Source of the DNA: Marsupella aquatica | Taxonomy: Eukaryota > Marchantiophyta | Direction: 5' to 3' | Assembly: GCA_973895155.1 (NCBI GenBank) | Contig: OZ316893.1 | Coordinates: forward strand, 27,652,001 to 27,716,000 | DNA: 64,000 bases | In this document: in pieces, positions 11,746 through 22,893 of the stretch | Position numbering within the stretch: the first letter of the stretch is position 1 | How the letters are laid out: the number at the start of each line of letters is the position of its first letter | Made by a program: the position numbers and the translations under genes | The notes under the pieces: model-generated | Told to the model about the DNA's origin: nothing | The model's input: the letters and a program-made list of their open reading frames with translations, nothing else | The model's database searches: none

Positions 11746-12226
11746 GATGCAAGACTCTCCCACTTTCAAACAACGGGACATTTTCCAAACAGAAGCCTTA
11801 CTATTTCAAACGAGGCATAAGTCGGCGTCCCCACTACTTTGTCTAATTATTACACTACCTGCTAAAGGTCACCTACTTAGTCTCATAATCACAAGTTAAT
11901 CTCCTCCCTCCATTCCTTTGATTCTTGAGATTTAATCCTAGCCTTTGAGGGTTCCTTCTTGAGTAAAGTAGTCCTCCCCGGCTCTATAAGTAATTGTGAG
12001 GTTGTTAGGTACTTTTTATACCCCTTGTAACTTGCAATAGGCCTGTAACTCTAAGTGTTAATTATTTGATCCTTATAAGTAGTATGGCCTCATTAAAACT
12101 TTCCGGCTTTCTTCTGAAAGAAAGAGTGCCACTACTGTACAAGTAATAAGGTCATCGAAATACATTTAGGGTAATCTAATGAGAACCTTATAGTGAAAGT
12201 TTCGTGCAGTTTTGAGAGTTTTAGTT
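11746..12226. other. Region beyond copia-2 RNase H, no LTR recognised
   Basis: This is where the 3' untranslated part and 3' LTR of copia-2 should lie. On the minus strand the stretch around 12060-12125 (GAAAGCCGG, then AATGAGGCC) resembles copia 3' untranslated sequence. No copy of the 138-bp LTR (17082-17219) is visible, so the element seems truncated or its 3' LTR has been replaced. Confidence 0.5.
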
Positions 12227-12790
12227 CTAGCTGTGAGTTTGTAGTAGAGTAGATAGACGACGCATCCCGATACCATGTGTGTGATCGTGGTGAACTGAAG
12301 GTGGGAGGGGCTTAGTGAAGAGATCTGCGCGATTATCTTTACTTGCAATCCAATGAACTTGAATCTGATCGCCATGCTGTTCGTGAGTGTAGAAAAATTT
12401 GGGGGCAATATGCTTTATCCGATCTCCTTTGATAAAGCCTTGTGTAACTTGATCGACGCAAGGGCGATTGTCCTCGTAGATAGTTGTTGGAGCGTTGAGA
12501 AGTGGACGACCTGTATGTTGATTAATGTGATCAATGAGTTGCCTGAGCCAGATGCATTCACGACTTGCTTCGTAAAGGGCAATGATTTCTGCATGGTTCG
12601 AGGACGTTGTCGTGAGGGTCTGTTTGGAGCTTCGCCAAGATATCGCGGTGCTGCCTTGGAGAAATACATACCCGGTTTGCGATTTAGCGTCATCCAGGTC
12701 CGAAAGGTATCCAACATCAGCAAATCCGATGAGTTCAGAAGGAGCATCGTTGGGAAAGAACAATCCCAAGTCAAGTGTGCCCTGTATGTA
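12227..12790 (-). pseudogene. copia-2 RNase H region of pol
   Basis: The minus-strand frame 12227-12769 contains GFADVGYLSDLDDAKSQTGYV, STAISWRSSKQTLTTTSSNHAEI, WLRQLIDHI and YEDNRPCVDQVTQGFIKGDR. These are the RNase H landmarks of copia pol, ending LFTKPLPPSVHHDHTHGIGM, the usual pol C-terminus. A frameshift near 12775-12790 separates it from the reverse transcriptase frame upstream. Confidence 0.9.
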
Positions 12791-13321
12791 TCAAAAAATT
12801 TGCTTTACGCCATTCCAGTGTCTTATTGTTGGTTGCGAACTATGACGAGCAAGAAGGTTAATAGCGAATGAAATGTCAGGGCGTGTGTGATTCGCTAAGT
12901 ACATGAGCGCACCAATTGCTGAAAGATAGGGTTTTTCTGCTCCAAGTATCTGCTCTATTTCTGTGCGTTTCTTGAATGTATCTCGATTCGGGTCCAGAGA
13001 TCTCAGTTCCATTGGAGTGCTCACTGGATGAGCTTTATCCATGTTGAACTGCTTTACAATCTTTCTTGCATAAGTCGCTTGATTAATAAGTATGCCGCCC
13101 TGCACATAGTCAAATTGAAGTCCAAGACAGTACTTGGGTTCTCCTAGATCTCGCATTTGAAATGTTGTTTTCAATGTTGCCATTGTTTCTTTAACTATTG
13201 TAGGTGTACCGAAGATGTTAATATCGTCTACATAAATAGCGACGATTATGTAATCTGTGTCATGTTGTTTAAGAAAAAGACAGGGAGCAATGTCGTTATT
13301 GACGAAGTTCAGAGCTAGCAT
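12791..13321 (-). pseudogene. copia-2 reverse transcriptase, C-terminal part
   Basis: This minus-strand frame starts in the palm region and contains the catalytic IVAIYVDDINIFG, then FQMRDLGEPKYCLGLQF, TYARKIVKQFNMD and GALMYLANHTRPDISFAINL. It continues the gag-pol frame at 13442-16846 after a break near 13321-13441, where the fingers-to-palm connection (KQSGRTWYKR-like) lies out of frame. The enzyme could not be made in one piece from this copy. Confidence 0.9.
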
Positions 13322-13441
13322 CTATGCCTTAAATCTTTTATACCAGGTTCGGCCACTTTGTTTGAGCCCATATAGGGATCGCAGTACTTGGACTGCCAAT
13401 TGTTTTGTCTGTATAGCAGATCTGGGAAGTCGACTTCTCGC

Positions 13442-16400
13442 TTAATGTGCACTCGGCACCTGTAATTCATGAAGAACTGAAGGTTCGTTTTCATGTGCAT
13501 GTTTTAGAAGGTACTCTATAGGAGTTTTCCTTGTTAACCCTGATTGTAGATCAGGGTTTGTATTATGTTTATTCTCCCCCTGAATTCGAAATGTCATTCG
13601 TGTGATTAACTCAGGAGGAGCCTTCATGTAGATTGTAGTGTCCAATATGCCATAAAGGTAGGTTGTGATAACATCTAGTATGTTTAGTGTCAATTTGTGC
13701 GTAAGTGCAAATGCTATCATGTATCTATAAGTTATCGAATCCATCACGGGTGAGTAAGTAAGGTCAAAGTCACATCCTGGGATTTGCGTATAGCCTTTAG
13801 CAACCAGTCGTGCTTTGTACCGAATTATCTCTCCTTGAGCGTTTCTTTTCCGTGTGAAAATGAATTTATATCCGATAAGTGATGTGTGTAGAGGGGCAGG
13901 AATGACCGGACCAAAGACTTCTCGTTGAATTAATGAGTCCAATTCAGAATTAAGTGCTATCTCCCACTGGGGCCAATCAGGCCGCTGCTGTGCCTCGTGG
14001 ACTGACAGGGGATCTGGGGTGTCATTGGTGATATCCTGAGATATATCGAATGCAAATATATCATCTATAATTGTATCCTTTCGATGCCATAATCGACCAG
14101 TATGCATATAATTGATGGATATTTCTTGATTTTCTTCTGGCTGAGTGAGAGAGTGGGTAGATGGTACCGGTGGAGGTGGCACATTCGTTGGGTTAGCTGG
14201 TGGTCGTCGTTGGCGAGGTTGGCTGTCTCTAGAGCCCAGTGGTCGACCTTGTTTTGCTCTTGGGGCAGCTTCAGTGGCAAGTTGGTCTGGTATTAGTATT
14301 CGGGCTGGAGCATTGGCCGCCTCTGTGTGTGAACGGATTACTTCAGTTGCATCATTAAAAGCGTCCGGGAGCTTTTCCAGCATCTGATGGAGATGTAATA
14401 TGCGTCTGACTTCTGCATCAGCTTGTCTGGTACGTGGATCAAGTCCCACCGGTAGGATGGTCTGCCATTGTAATAATTGTTTTCTGCCATTCTCATCGGA
14501 TGGATGTGTAGTTAGTTTCGGAAATTTGTCTTCGAAAAAGGTACAGTCAAGGAATCTGGCCTTGAACACATCTGTTGTGGATGGTTCCAGGAACCGAATA
14601 ATGGAGGGCGAGTCAAAACCAACATAAATCCCTCGTTGGCGCTGGGGGCCCATCTTGGTGCGTTTTGGGCCTAGGATAGGGACAAGGACTAAACACCCAA
14701 ACGTCCGCAAGTGAGAAATGTTAGGTGGTATACCAAATGCAAGGTAATGCGGAGTATGGGTATTAAATGCGGAAGGTCTATATTTTAGGAGAGCAGCTGC
14801 ATGCAATATTGCATGTCCCCATGCTGTATGAGGAAGCTGTGTTTGCATGAGGAGTGGCCGAGCTATCATTTGTAGTCTTTTAATGAGAGATTCTGCTATG
14901 CCGTTCTGAAAATGAACATGCGGTACCAAATATTGGGTTTCTATGCCGGCAGTCTCACAAAAATCATCGAATGTTCTCAACGTGAACTCCCCGGCATTAT
15001 CAACCCTGAGTGTCTTTATTGGATTGTCAGGGAACTGTAGCTTTAACTTGAGGATGTGTGATAAAATCCGTGGGAATACTAGGTTCCGGGTCGAGATCAG
15101 TGAAACTTGGGACCATTTTGATGAAGCATCAATAATGGCCAAGTAAAACCGGAATGGACCAGATGGCGGGTCAATCGGGCCACATACGTCAGCGTGAAGC
15201 CTTTCGAGGAATTTAGGAATGGAGTGAATTGTTTTAGATGTGGCTGGTCTGGTGATTAACTTTCCCTGTGAACACGCAAGACAGGGGCTCTTCAGAGATG
15301 ATGGGCGCACCCCTTGGGGTATGCCTATCGTATCCCGGATTATATTATGGTACATGTTGGTACCAGGGTGGCCTAGCCGATTGTGCCAGCGCTCTGTGGG
15401 AGTTGGAGGAACTATTTCTACATGTAATGCGTGTATGGTGGTGATGTATAACCCGGGAGGGTGGATAGGCAAGGTTTCACAGATTTTCATTCCAGGTGGA
15501 GAATGGTCAATAATGTGTAGGACTTCACCCTCATTGGTCTTGCTTGTATATATGTGAAAGTTGTTAGCTCTTATGTCTCGGAAACTAATTAAATTTCGTG
15601 TGGCTTTAGGTGCGTATATTGCCGAGGTGATGTTGATTACTGTGCCCTGGGGGAAACAAACTGATGCGGGGCCGTGCCCTTCCTCAATATGATTATGTCC
15701 TGTGATGGTAGTTATGGCTCTGTGAGAAGCTATAATTGTTCGAAAAAAATGTCGATTTCTTAGGATGGAGTGGGAGGTCCCACTATCTACTATGCAATTA
15801 GATGGTGTTAATTTGCCTTGTGATTGTGCATCCATATGAGCAACGTGGGTTTCTGGAAGGGGTGTATCATGTGTATAAGCATGTATGTCTTCAGGAATTT
15901 CCATAAAATTGCCTTGTGCATCTTCTGTTTGCCTGTTTATACTTTCTTTATAGAGCTTGACCAAGTGTGCAGGAGCCCGATATTCTTTTTGTAAATGTCC
16001 TTTTGTACCGCATCGGAAACAAGAGGGTGTAATAAACTTATCTCTTGGTTGTGCTTGGTAGCCTCTTCCTCGATTCCGTCCGCCACCTCCGCGTTGATTC
16101 CAAGTGGGGTCTCGCTGGAATTCTTGGGATTGTTGTCGGAAGCTCCCACTGCCTCTGTATCCTTGGTAAGTTCCTCTTCCAAATGCACGTCCTCGGCTCC
16201 CCCTGAAGTTGCCACGTCCGCGCCCCCGGAATCTTGAGGCCATAAGATGAGTTTCTGGTCTGGCTGGAGGGGCTGCACTCCCTGGTGGTCTTGTTTTAGC
16301 ATTGTTGAGCAGTATTATCTGATGCTTCTCAGCGAGGAGCATATGTGATATCAATTGAGAATACCGCGTGAAATTCATGTTTCGATATTGAGAGGCTAGA

Positions 16401-16846
16401 ACTATGTTAGTTACATGAAAAGTGGACAGAGTCTTTTCGATCTGCTCTTCATCATCCACTGGATTACCGCAGACAGCTAATTGGGAGGTAATTCGGAACA
16501 GTTCGCTGTTATAACTCGCAATTGTGCTGTAATCTTGTACTCGCAGGTTTATCCAATCGTGGCGGGCTGTCGGGAGTGATATGGTCCGCATATGATCGAA
16601 GCGTAATTGTAGTTTGTCCCATAGGACCCTTGGGTTGTAGTGATTGAGATATTGAGTCTTAAGCGGTTCAGCGAGATGGTGCCTGATTAGTATCAAGGCC
16701 TGAGCCTTCTGTTGTAATGTAGTACCTGCATCGGTTAAGGTTGTGTCTTGCAGGTCTTTAGATGCTAGATGTGCCTCCACATCTAAAGACCAAGACAAGT
16801 AATTTGCGCCATCGATCGCGAGAGCTTTGAAATGTAATTTCTCCAT
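13442..16846 (-). pseudogene. copia-2 gag-protease-integrase-RT polyprotein, 3'-truncated frame
   Basis: A single 1134-residue frame, the longest in the window. Gag opens MEKLHFKALAIDGANYLSW, followed by an RG-rich stretch and a zinc knuckle CFRCGTKGHLQKEY whose last cysteine is replaced by tyrosine. The protease has CIVDSGTSHSILR. The integrase has HNRLGHPGTNMYHN, CLACSQGK, LHADVCGP, RVDNAGEF and NGIAESLIKRL (D, D, E). The frame then enters reverse transcriptase (YKARLVAKGYTQIPGCDF, LNILDVITTYLYG) and ends at 13442 through a frameshift. Start chosen at the ATG next to the conserved gag opening. The altered knuckle and frameshifts make it a defective copy despite the long open stretch. Confidence 0.92.
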
Positions 16847-17065
16847 GATTGATCAATGTTGCAATTGGAAGTTCCGATGCTGGCTAGCTTGTAATAAGGT
16901 TCTTTGATAATGCAATCGTTTATGGCTAAGGAGATGGTATCGTTCAAAACCTGATGGATTTCTCTCACCGAGTTCCAAGAATCAGTTCCAATCGAGGAAT
17001 AGTGCTGCTGAAGTTTAACTGCGCGTCATCTGCCTCTATCTAAAAAACATTTGTCACACACATCA

Positions 17066-17080
17066 GCTCGTGCTGATAAC
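17066..17080 (-). other. copia-2 primer binding site
   Basis: On the element strand this reads GTTATCAGCACGAGC, 1 bp from the LTR. Many plant copia elements carry a GTTATCAGCACGA-type site at this position; the exact tRNA is not certain. Confidence 0.75.
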
Positions 17081-17081
17081 G

Positions 17082-17219
17082 TGTTTCATTCAATGTATTC
17101 ACCAACAATGATCACGCTTCTCTTAGGAGTGTAAGAATATATGGGTTACATTGATGGGCAGTTATGTAACTGCCCTAACTCCTAATTGTCACTTAGAGTG
17201 TAATCTACATCTTATAACA
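17082..17219 (-). repeat. copia-2 5' LTR (138 bp)
   Basis: Starts TGTTTCATTC and ends CTTATAACA on the plus strand, giving TG...CA termini, and sits directly next to the primer site. It contains the near-palindrome GGGCAGTTATGTAACTGCCC at about 17157-17176. The length is small for a copia LTR, and the boundary cannot be confirmed without a second copy. Confidence 0.7.
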
Positions 17220-17292
17220 CCAAGCAATATACTCTTAATATTTAAAGGTTCCATTTTTTTATTCTTTTGTTTAGTACTTTGAAAGTAACAAT

Positions 17293-17670
17293 GATGAAGG
17301 GGAAAGACAACTATGTGAAATACCACACGCCGAGCCGAAACTTCAAGCATGCGCACAAAAGTTGTCTTTTCCTTCAAGTTGTTACATTCCTACTCCAATC
17401 TATGTGAAACTTATAGTTTAGATATCATTTGTAAATGTTGTGAAAATATTTACAAGAAATCGAGATATCCATGTAGAGTACCACACGCTGAGCGGAAACT
17501 CCAAGCATGCGTACATGAAAATCTCTATCCTAGCAAATTCTCCACTCAACTCACAAATGACACTAAACTGTTAAGGCGATATTATGTTCTCTCATACGAA
17601 ATACCACACGCCAAGCATAAGCTCCAAGCATGCGCGTATGTGAGAACCATAATACCCCTCCAAATTAAAA
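17293..17670. repeat. Array of three hairpins with a shared loop and private stems
   Basis: A ~36-40-bp core (taccacacgc...caagcatgcg) occurs three times: ~17317-17354, ~17475-17512 and ~17598-17636. Each core is flanked by arms that are reverse complements of each other but differ from one unit to the next. Unit 1: AAAGACAACTATGTG with CACAAAAGTTGTCTTT. Unit 2: CGAGATATCCATGTA with TACATGAAAATCTCTA. Unit 3: ATATTATGTTCTCTCATACG with CGTATGTGAGAACCATAATA. Each forms an imperfect stem of about 19-28 bp around a conserved loop. No function is known to me; a transcript could give miRNA-like or siRNA-like precursors. Confidence 0.85.
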
Positions 17671-17875
17671 CTACATGTTAAAATCATACATGCAAGGCAA
17701 AGCATAGCAAAAAAACACTCAAAAATACTCAAAAACAAGGCAACTAAACTCAAAAATAAACAAAACATGAGGAAAAGCAAGAAAAACTCACCAAAGGCCT
17801 TTCCTGCAAGACAGCCAAAGTTAAAGAGAAGTTACTAGAGAGAATGAGAAAAAGTGAGGAGAGCTCCTCACTTTA
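17671..17875. other. A-rich stretch, no gene seen
   Basis: About 200 bp rich in A on the plus strand, with runs such as CAAAAATAC and AAAAACAAGG. It separates the hairpin array from the GC-rich minisatellite. No feature recognised. Confidence 0.5.
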
Positions 17876-18345
17876 TAGGCCCGGTCCCGGTCTGCCCCCC
17901 CCCTCCCCCACCTCGCGAGCCGTCTCCCGGGCGGCCGAGCCCGACCCCACCGGCGGCTGCCTCCCCTCACGCGCGCTTATGGGCCTTGACCTAACCCTAA
18001 TCCCGGCCCCGGCCAGGCCGGGCCGGGGGGGCTTTAGGGTCCGGGGCCGGGGGCTTTAGGGTCCGGGGCCGGGGGCTTTAGGGTCCGGGGCGGGAGGGGT
18101 TTAGGGTCCGGGTGGAGGAGGGTGAAGGGTCCGGGCCGGGGGGGTTTAGGGTCCGGGGCCGGGAGGTGAAGGGTCCGGGGTCCGGGGAGGGGGGTTTAGG
18201 GTCCGAGAGGGTGAATGGTCCGGGCTGGGGGGGTTTAGGGTCCGGGGCCGGGAGGGAATAGGGTCTGGAGCCGGGTCAGAACCGGGAGTTTTACTCAGGC
18301 CGGGACTGGAGGATGTACTCGGGCCGGGACCGGATAATGCCAACC
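17876..18345. repeat. G-rich minisatellite containing TTTAGGG telomere-type motifs
   Basis: From about 18010 to 18260 the plus strand repeats a loose ~27-32-bp unit of the form GGGGCCGGGGGCTTTAGGGTCC, with at least seven TTTAGGG motifs, the plant telomere repeat unit. The upstream part is C-rich with ctaaccctaatccc at about 17991. Base composition is far above the flanks in G+C. Dense G-runs on one strand should form G-quadruplexes. It is not a simple interstitial telomere tract because the units are separated by GC-rich spacers. Confidence 0.88.
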
Positions 18346-19031
18346 GGGAGAGTCCGGGTGTCGGCTTGCCGGTTGACGGCCTTAAAACGGCCTATTTGCC
18401 GAGCAAGTCCAAACCGGGCCTTGTAGTGCATTTTTAAACTGATGTGTACCTTTTTTTTGGGTCAAAAACGTAGACCTCCTCTTGGCATTTTTAAAATCCT
18501 AGCTTGGCCCCCAAGGTCTTGTAAAGCCAAAGCCATATACAGCTAGTGCTACTACATTAATCTGCTAAAAGATAGATTAGGGACCCACTCCACCTAAAGG
18601 TCATGGTATTCTTTGGCTTACTAGAGTCTTTCTAGTTGTGACAAGATAAGATATTATGAATAGACATGTGGGTCCCCTTTTTAATCTAAATGATTTACAA
18701 TAGGAGTGGACCAATGGGCTAGAAAAGAGAACTCCAAGAGAGGTGGTCTAAAGTGTAGGACCAAAAAGCAAAATGCTGGGCCCCGCTCCATTTCATGTAG
18801 GATTGGTAACATGCTAGTTTTAAAGTGCCCCCAATAATTGGTAAAGTGAACAGCACCAGTTTATCCCCAATTGATGGCCCTGGTCACATATTGGCGACCA
18901 AAAAAAATGTAAACTGCCATCAAATTAGTACCAATGTCGTCTAGTAAAGCCACCCTTAGATTTATGTTCCGGAGCTGCACCATGATGGATTTGGAGATTC
19001 ACACTCCTCATAAATCACGAAGAGAGTAGAT
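18346..19031. other. No gene seen
   Basis: About 690 bp of unique-looking sequence with only short frames. Nothing recognisable. Confidence 0.5.
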
Positions 19032-19144
19032 AGCGAGGAGTGTCTGGTTTGGAATTGAATTTAGGAGAAGGAGGCCGAGAAGTGGAGCTAGCTAGGAGTA
19101 TCTGGTTTCAAATTGAATCTAGGAGAAGGAGGCCGAGAACTGGA
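19032..19144. repeat. 55-bp near-tandem direct repeat
   Basis: Copies at 19032-19086 and 19090-19144 differ at about six positions and share aggagaaggaggccgagaa. They are separated by 3 bp. Confidence 0.9.
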
Positions 19145-22100
19145 TCGTTGTTTGCCAGCGGCGCTCTACCTAGAGCTGAAGAGATTGATCGTTCAAAGCA
19201 GGTAAGCAGGTAGGATTCAATTGAAAATTGTTGGCTTTTTCTTGCCTGATTGGTTTGCATTACAGAGTGCCAATCCATGTCACCTGTGTGCGTCCTCGTC
19301 CCTCCATCATGTACCTCTGTATACGTCCTGCATAAACGAGTTAGCTAGGCAGAGACGGTCCTTTCTGGATTTCCTTTCCTGGGATTCGGTCTACGACTAG
19401 CCTTTGTCTGAGGCAAGGGCACAATCATTGTGTTGCGCAAGCGATCAAGAGCTCCATTGAATGTTGTTTTGGTTTGCTTTTAATATTTGCTCCAGGCAGT
19501 CGTCGGAATTAAAGGGGGCCTGTTTCGCTTCCTACACTATGTAGATACATGGTTATGAATGTATCATGCTGAACTTCTGGAGAACAATGCCGTAAGTTAG
19601 AAGCATGCACGGGAAGAACAAAATCTAACTTTAATCTCCGTACTATTTCATGGAGGTTTCAGTAAGTTTCCGTTCTTCTCTCCATTCTTCACACTATATA
19701 TGTCGTTTTAGACGTGTAGGTTCAAATTCTAGGTTTACAAAACGGTGATTGTGAGCTCGATTGTTCTAGTACAATGTTTCTCTCAAGGTTCTGGATTCCA
19801 GTTGACACATAACAATCACAAAAGTTGACAGAATTGAACGTTGGATCAGTACCGTTTATGTGATTGATGACTTACGTTCATGCCTGGAGCAGGTCCTCGC
19901 TCCGGAGTCGGTGTAGAAGATCGGATTCAAAGGTAATTGGAAAGGTCCAGAAGAAAAGAGTAAAGAATTGGAGGAAGAACAAGAGAGAATGGGATCAACA
20001 GAGAGATATCTATCTTACACGCACAGCATGCAAATGTTCTCGCAATAGTATTATCAATTCACTGAGATCAAAGGGAGATACAATCGGAGTAGTGCATTTT
20101 CAATCTCTAGAGCTTTGAGTACAATTGCGTCAAATGGAAGAGTCCACACAGAAAAGAGTAAGAATCAGAGAAAAAATATACAAGCGAGAATAGGATCGAG
20201 AGGTATATCCAAGCTACGCAGCATCCCAATGTTAACTAGGATATGACTTAGAGGTCACCCTCCATCATGCCGACTGAAGATTTCAGGGCTCCTGAAGCTT
20301 CTTCATGGAAACCCGAGAGTAGCCCGCGCCTGTTGTGTATGGTTAATTTAAGCCTGGCTCGGTCCCTCTACGCATGAAAATAGCCTGCCTTTACATTATT
20401 TCAGAGGATAAGAGTGCCCCACCTTCAAAATCTCCGAGGATTCTCATCTAGTATATATATAGTACGTCCTGATCACCATTTGTTCCCACGTTTCATTCTA
20501 GATGATAAATATTGTTGGATGACTTTGCATCCACTCCTGCTGAATGAAGATTGACATGATTGACTTGGTCCGGTGTCCTTTCTGATCAGCTCTCGTCCCA
20601 CGATGATTCTTGCTATCTAGAAGATTGATCCGACCGAAAGAAAAAATCAAGGCAGATGGTCTATATATAGTACATAGAATGGGTAGAAGAAACAATCCGT
20701 GGGGCCAAATTACCGTATACCAGTGACTTCGCCCCAGTGACGCTCTTTCCTTTTGGCCTGGATCGCAATCGATGTAGCCGTTGAAACTAAAGTTCTCGTC
20801 AGGAGTTCGTGTTTCAGGAGTTGAACTTGATCAGCAAACTAAATCTTGTTACGTTTAGAACTCAACTAGAAGAGTTTGGTATGGACATAGAATCCCGCAT
20901 AGAATGATTCCTATTTTTGATCGAGGAGTAGATCTCTACTCATAGATAACAGATCAACGACCGTGATTAAGAGTGTTTATATCAGTCCCCGATTTGGGTA
21001 AATCTCTACTTATGGATTATGTAGGCGTGATATACTTTTCTATTGTTCGAATGAACGAAATGAATGATTCTCTCTTTCTCTTTTTTGCCTTGAAAAACCA
21101 AAAGAACGGGGATCACCCTCTCCGTAGTATCCTTCAATTTCAGATCAAACAGCTATATCAATGCAGAAGTGGGCTGTGGAGTACTTCACATGCGCTTTTT
21201 TCTCAATGCCATACTCTCCCACAGAGAATGGCTCGCGGGTCTGGCTCAAAGTGTGTACTTCATGGAATGTCTTGAAGAAACATCTAAGAGCCACACCACC
21301 AGGACACCTGGAAGGCTGGAGAACTGTTCCTCTTTGGGGCTCACATCTCAATCACATCAATTTCACCCTGGCAAAGTGTAGTAGCAATCCCCAACGAAAA
21401 ATCTAGAGAGCAGGCTTTCATTTGATGGAGGATGTTCTGGGTGCAAGGGGCAACTTTCTAAGGTGGGAAGACACTCCCACTTAATTGTGCTAATGCTCAA
21501 GCTCATAGCCAATCTCAAGAGCGTCCCTGAACTGCACAATGAACCTGAGCAAGTACTCCCAATTTTCCTGGAAACATCGCTTATTGGTGGCACATTTAAG
21601 AGGGGGACAAAGTCTCCCCAAGGTGGCAGGAGGCCCCCCAAGAAGCAGGAGCGAGTTAGGAAGAGGGCGTGGCAGGCCAGGGGCGGCAGGGCATTAATGT
21701 ACGGGTGGCCCCAGGGCCGGCAGGTGTCCGCGCTTCATTTGCCATATTTTTTCCGTATTTCAGTCCGTGTCTGAGCCCATTTCGCCATATTTGGACACTG
21801 TTTACCTTATTTGGCCGTATTTTCATATTTCTGCCGTATTTTTCCGTCATTTGGGTTGTTTCCGCGCAATTGCCGCAGCGGGAAACTTCTAGGAAGCTTC
21901 CTTTGTACCTGTTACAGCAGAAAATCCGAGAGTTGATTTATGCACTTGGCTCGGCACCATTGTGACCCCCCCCCCCCCCCGGTGGTTGCGACACCATAGC
22001 TCGATCATCTGGAGTCCATTTTGATCATCAATTACAGGGTTGGATGCGGTGGCTCGGGCTACGAGAATCAGTTGTCTGAATACGATTCTGACACATTTTA

Positions 22101-22235
22101 TTTTTTGGCCATTTTTTAGGTGGTCTTGTTGCATTCGTTGGCAGTAGTTGCTGCCAAGTGATTGTTGTGCCGCAGGAGTGCCACAGCTTGCTGCATAGCC
22201 AAACTGGAGACAAGAGTGACTCGCACTGGTGCCCA
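19145..22235. other. Gene-poor stretch upstream of the gypsy element
   Basis: I see no supported gene in about 3 kb. Short frames (for example 19864-20118 and 21463-21774) resemble nothing known. Between 21740 and 21850 the motif CCGTATTT/CCATATTT recurs about eight times. A 15-base C run lies at 21966-21980. The 5' LTR of the gypsy element should lie in the last part but cannot be defined, because nothing here matches the candidate 3' LTR at 30901-31388. Confidence 0.4.
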
Positions 22236-22266
22236 ATTTTGACCCTTAGAAGCAAAAGGAGACATT

Positions 22267-22893
22267 GTGTTAGTTGGGAGCGGCACTGGCATAGACCCTG
22301 GCGTGGAGGAGGCGACGCGATTACTGTCCTGGTTGTCATTGTATTCGCGTATTAGTCCCTACAATTGGGACATGGAGCATTCCATGGATAGTCGGATTTG
22401 GAGGTTTTCGGGAGATGTTGGCACCATGGAGTTGCCACATTTCATTATGGAGTTTGAGCGGTGGTGTGATCAATAGAAGTTGCGCAGCACGTCATTCTCC
22501 CCTTTCATGGCATGGCGAGCATTGTTCCAGCACTTGGAGGGGTCACCCATGCATGACTATGAGGAGTTCCAGACGCAAGTGGTCTCCAGACTACGTCTCA
22601 CTCACAGGTGACGACGTGTTCTCTCGCATGTCCTCAAAGGAGGAAGAGGGTGCTAGCAGCTCTAGCACATCATTGCCAATACCTAGGTTCAACCCGTTGG
22701 TGGAGTTCTTCAAGGTGTTGAAGAAGAATTACCAAGGTGTTCGCGTGGACAAGTTGTTGAGCCTCCAGACATTCAACAGGATGGAGGGTGAGAATTTGTG
22801 CAAGGCATACACGCGTATGAGGCGGTTGATCAGTACCACAGAGGGAATTATTGATGCCTAGGCTATCTAGATTTGGTACCAGGCCCTGGATAA
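22267..22893 (+). pseudogene. gypsy gag, N-terminal part
   Basis: Reading across frames gives LPHFIMEFERWCDQ near 22427-22476, then FNPLVEFFKVLKKNYQGVR, KLLSLQTFNRMEGENL and TRMRRLISTTEGI up to 22857. This alpha-helical pattern is the capsid-like core typical of gypsy gag, though family assignment by eye is weak. Stops occur near 22474 and 22605, and the region is cut at 22893 by the solo LTR. Confidence 0.6.

Larger units (their letters stand above)
12227..17219 (-). mobile_element. Ty1-copia retrotransposon (copia-2), 3' LTR not found
   Basis: The order on the minus strand is LTR, primer site, gag, protease, integrase, reverse transcriptase, RNase H. The single recognisable LTR is short (138 bp, 17082-17219). 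The 3' limit is given here as the end of the pol frame because no second LTR was seen. It belongs to a lineage different from copia-1, judged by gag, primer site and LTR length. Confidence 0.85.

Noticed and set aside
11900-12226. copia-2 3' LTR
   Set aside because: Compared by eye with 17082-17219; only short chance matches such as gtaactctaagtg.
12353-12871. Plus-strand 172-residue frame
   Set aside because: It is the antisense of copia-2 RNase H.
15937-16302. Minus-strand 121-residue frame
   Set aside because: It overlaps copia-2 gag-pol in another frame and has no recognisable domain.
17293-17670. CRISPR-like array
   Set aside because: Repeats with unique flanks suggested it, but the flanks are pairs of complementary arms, there are only three units with uneven spacing, and the genome is eukaryotic.
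21700-22235. gypsy 5' LTR
   Set aside because: No similarity to the candidate 3' LTR at 30901-31388. A primer-like TGGTGCCCA at about 22230 alone is not enough.
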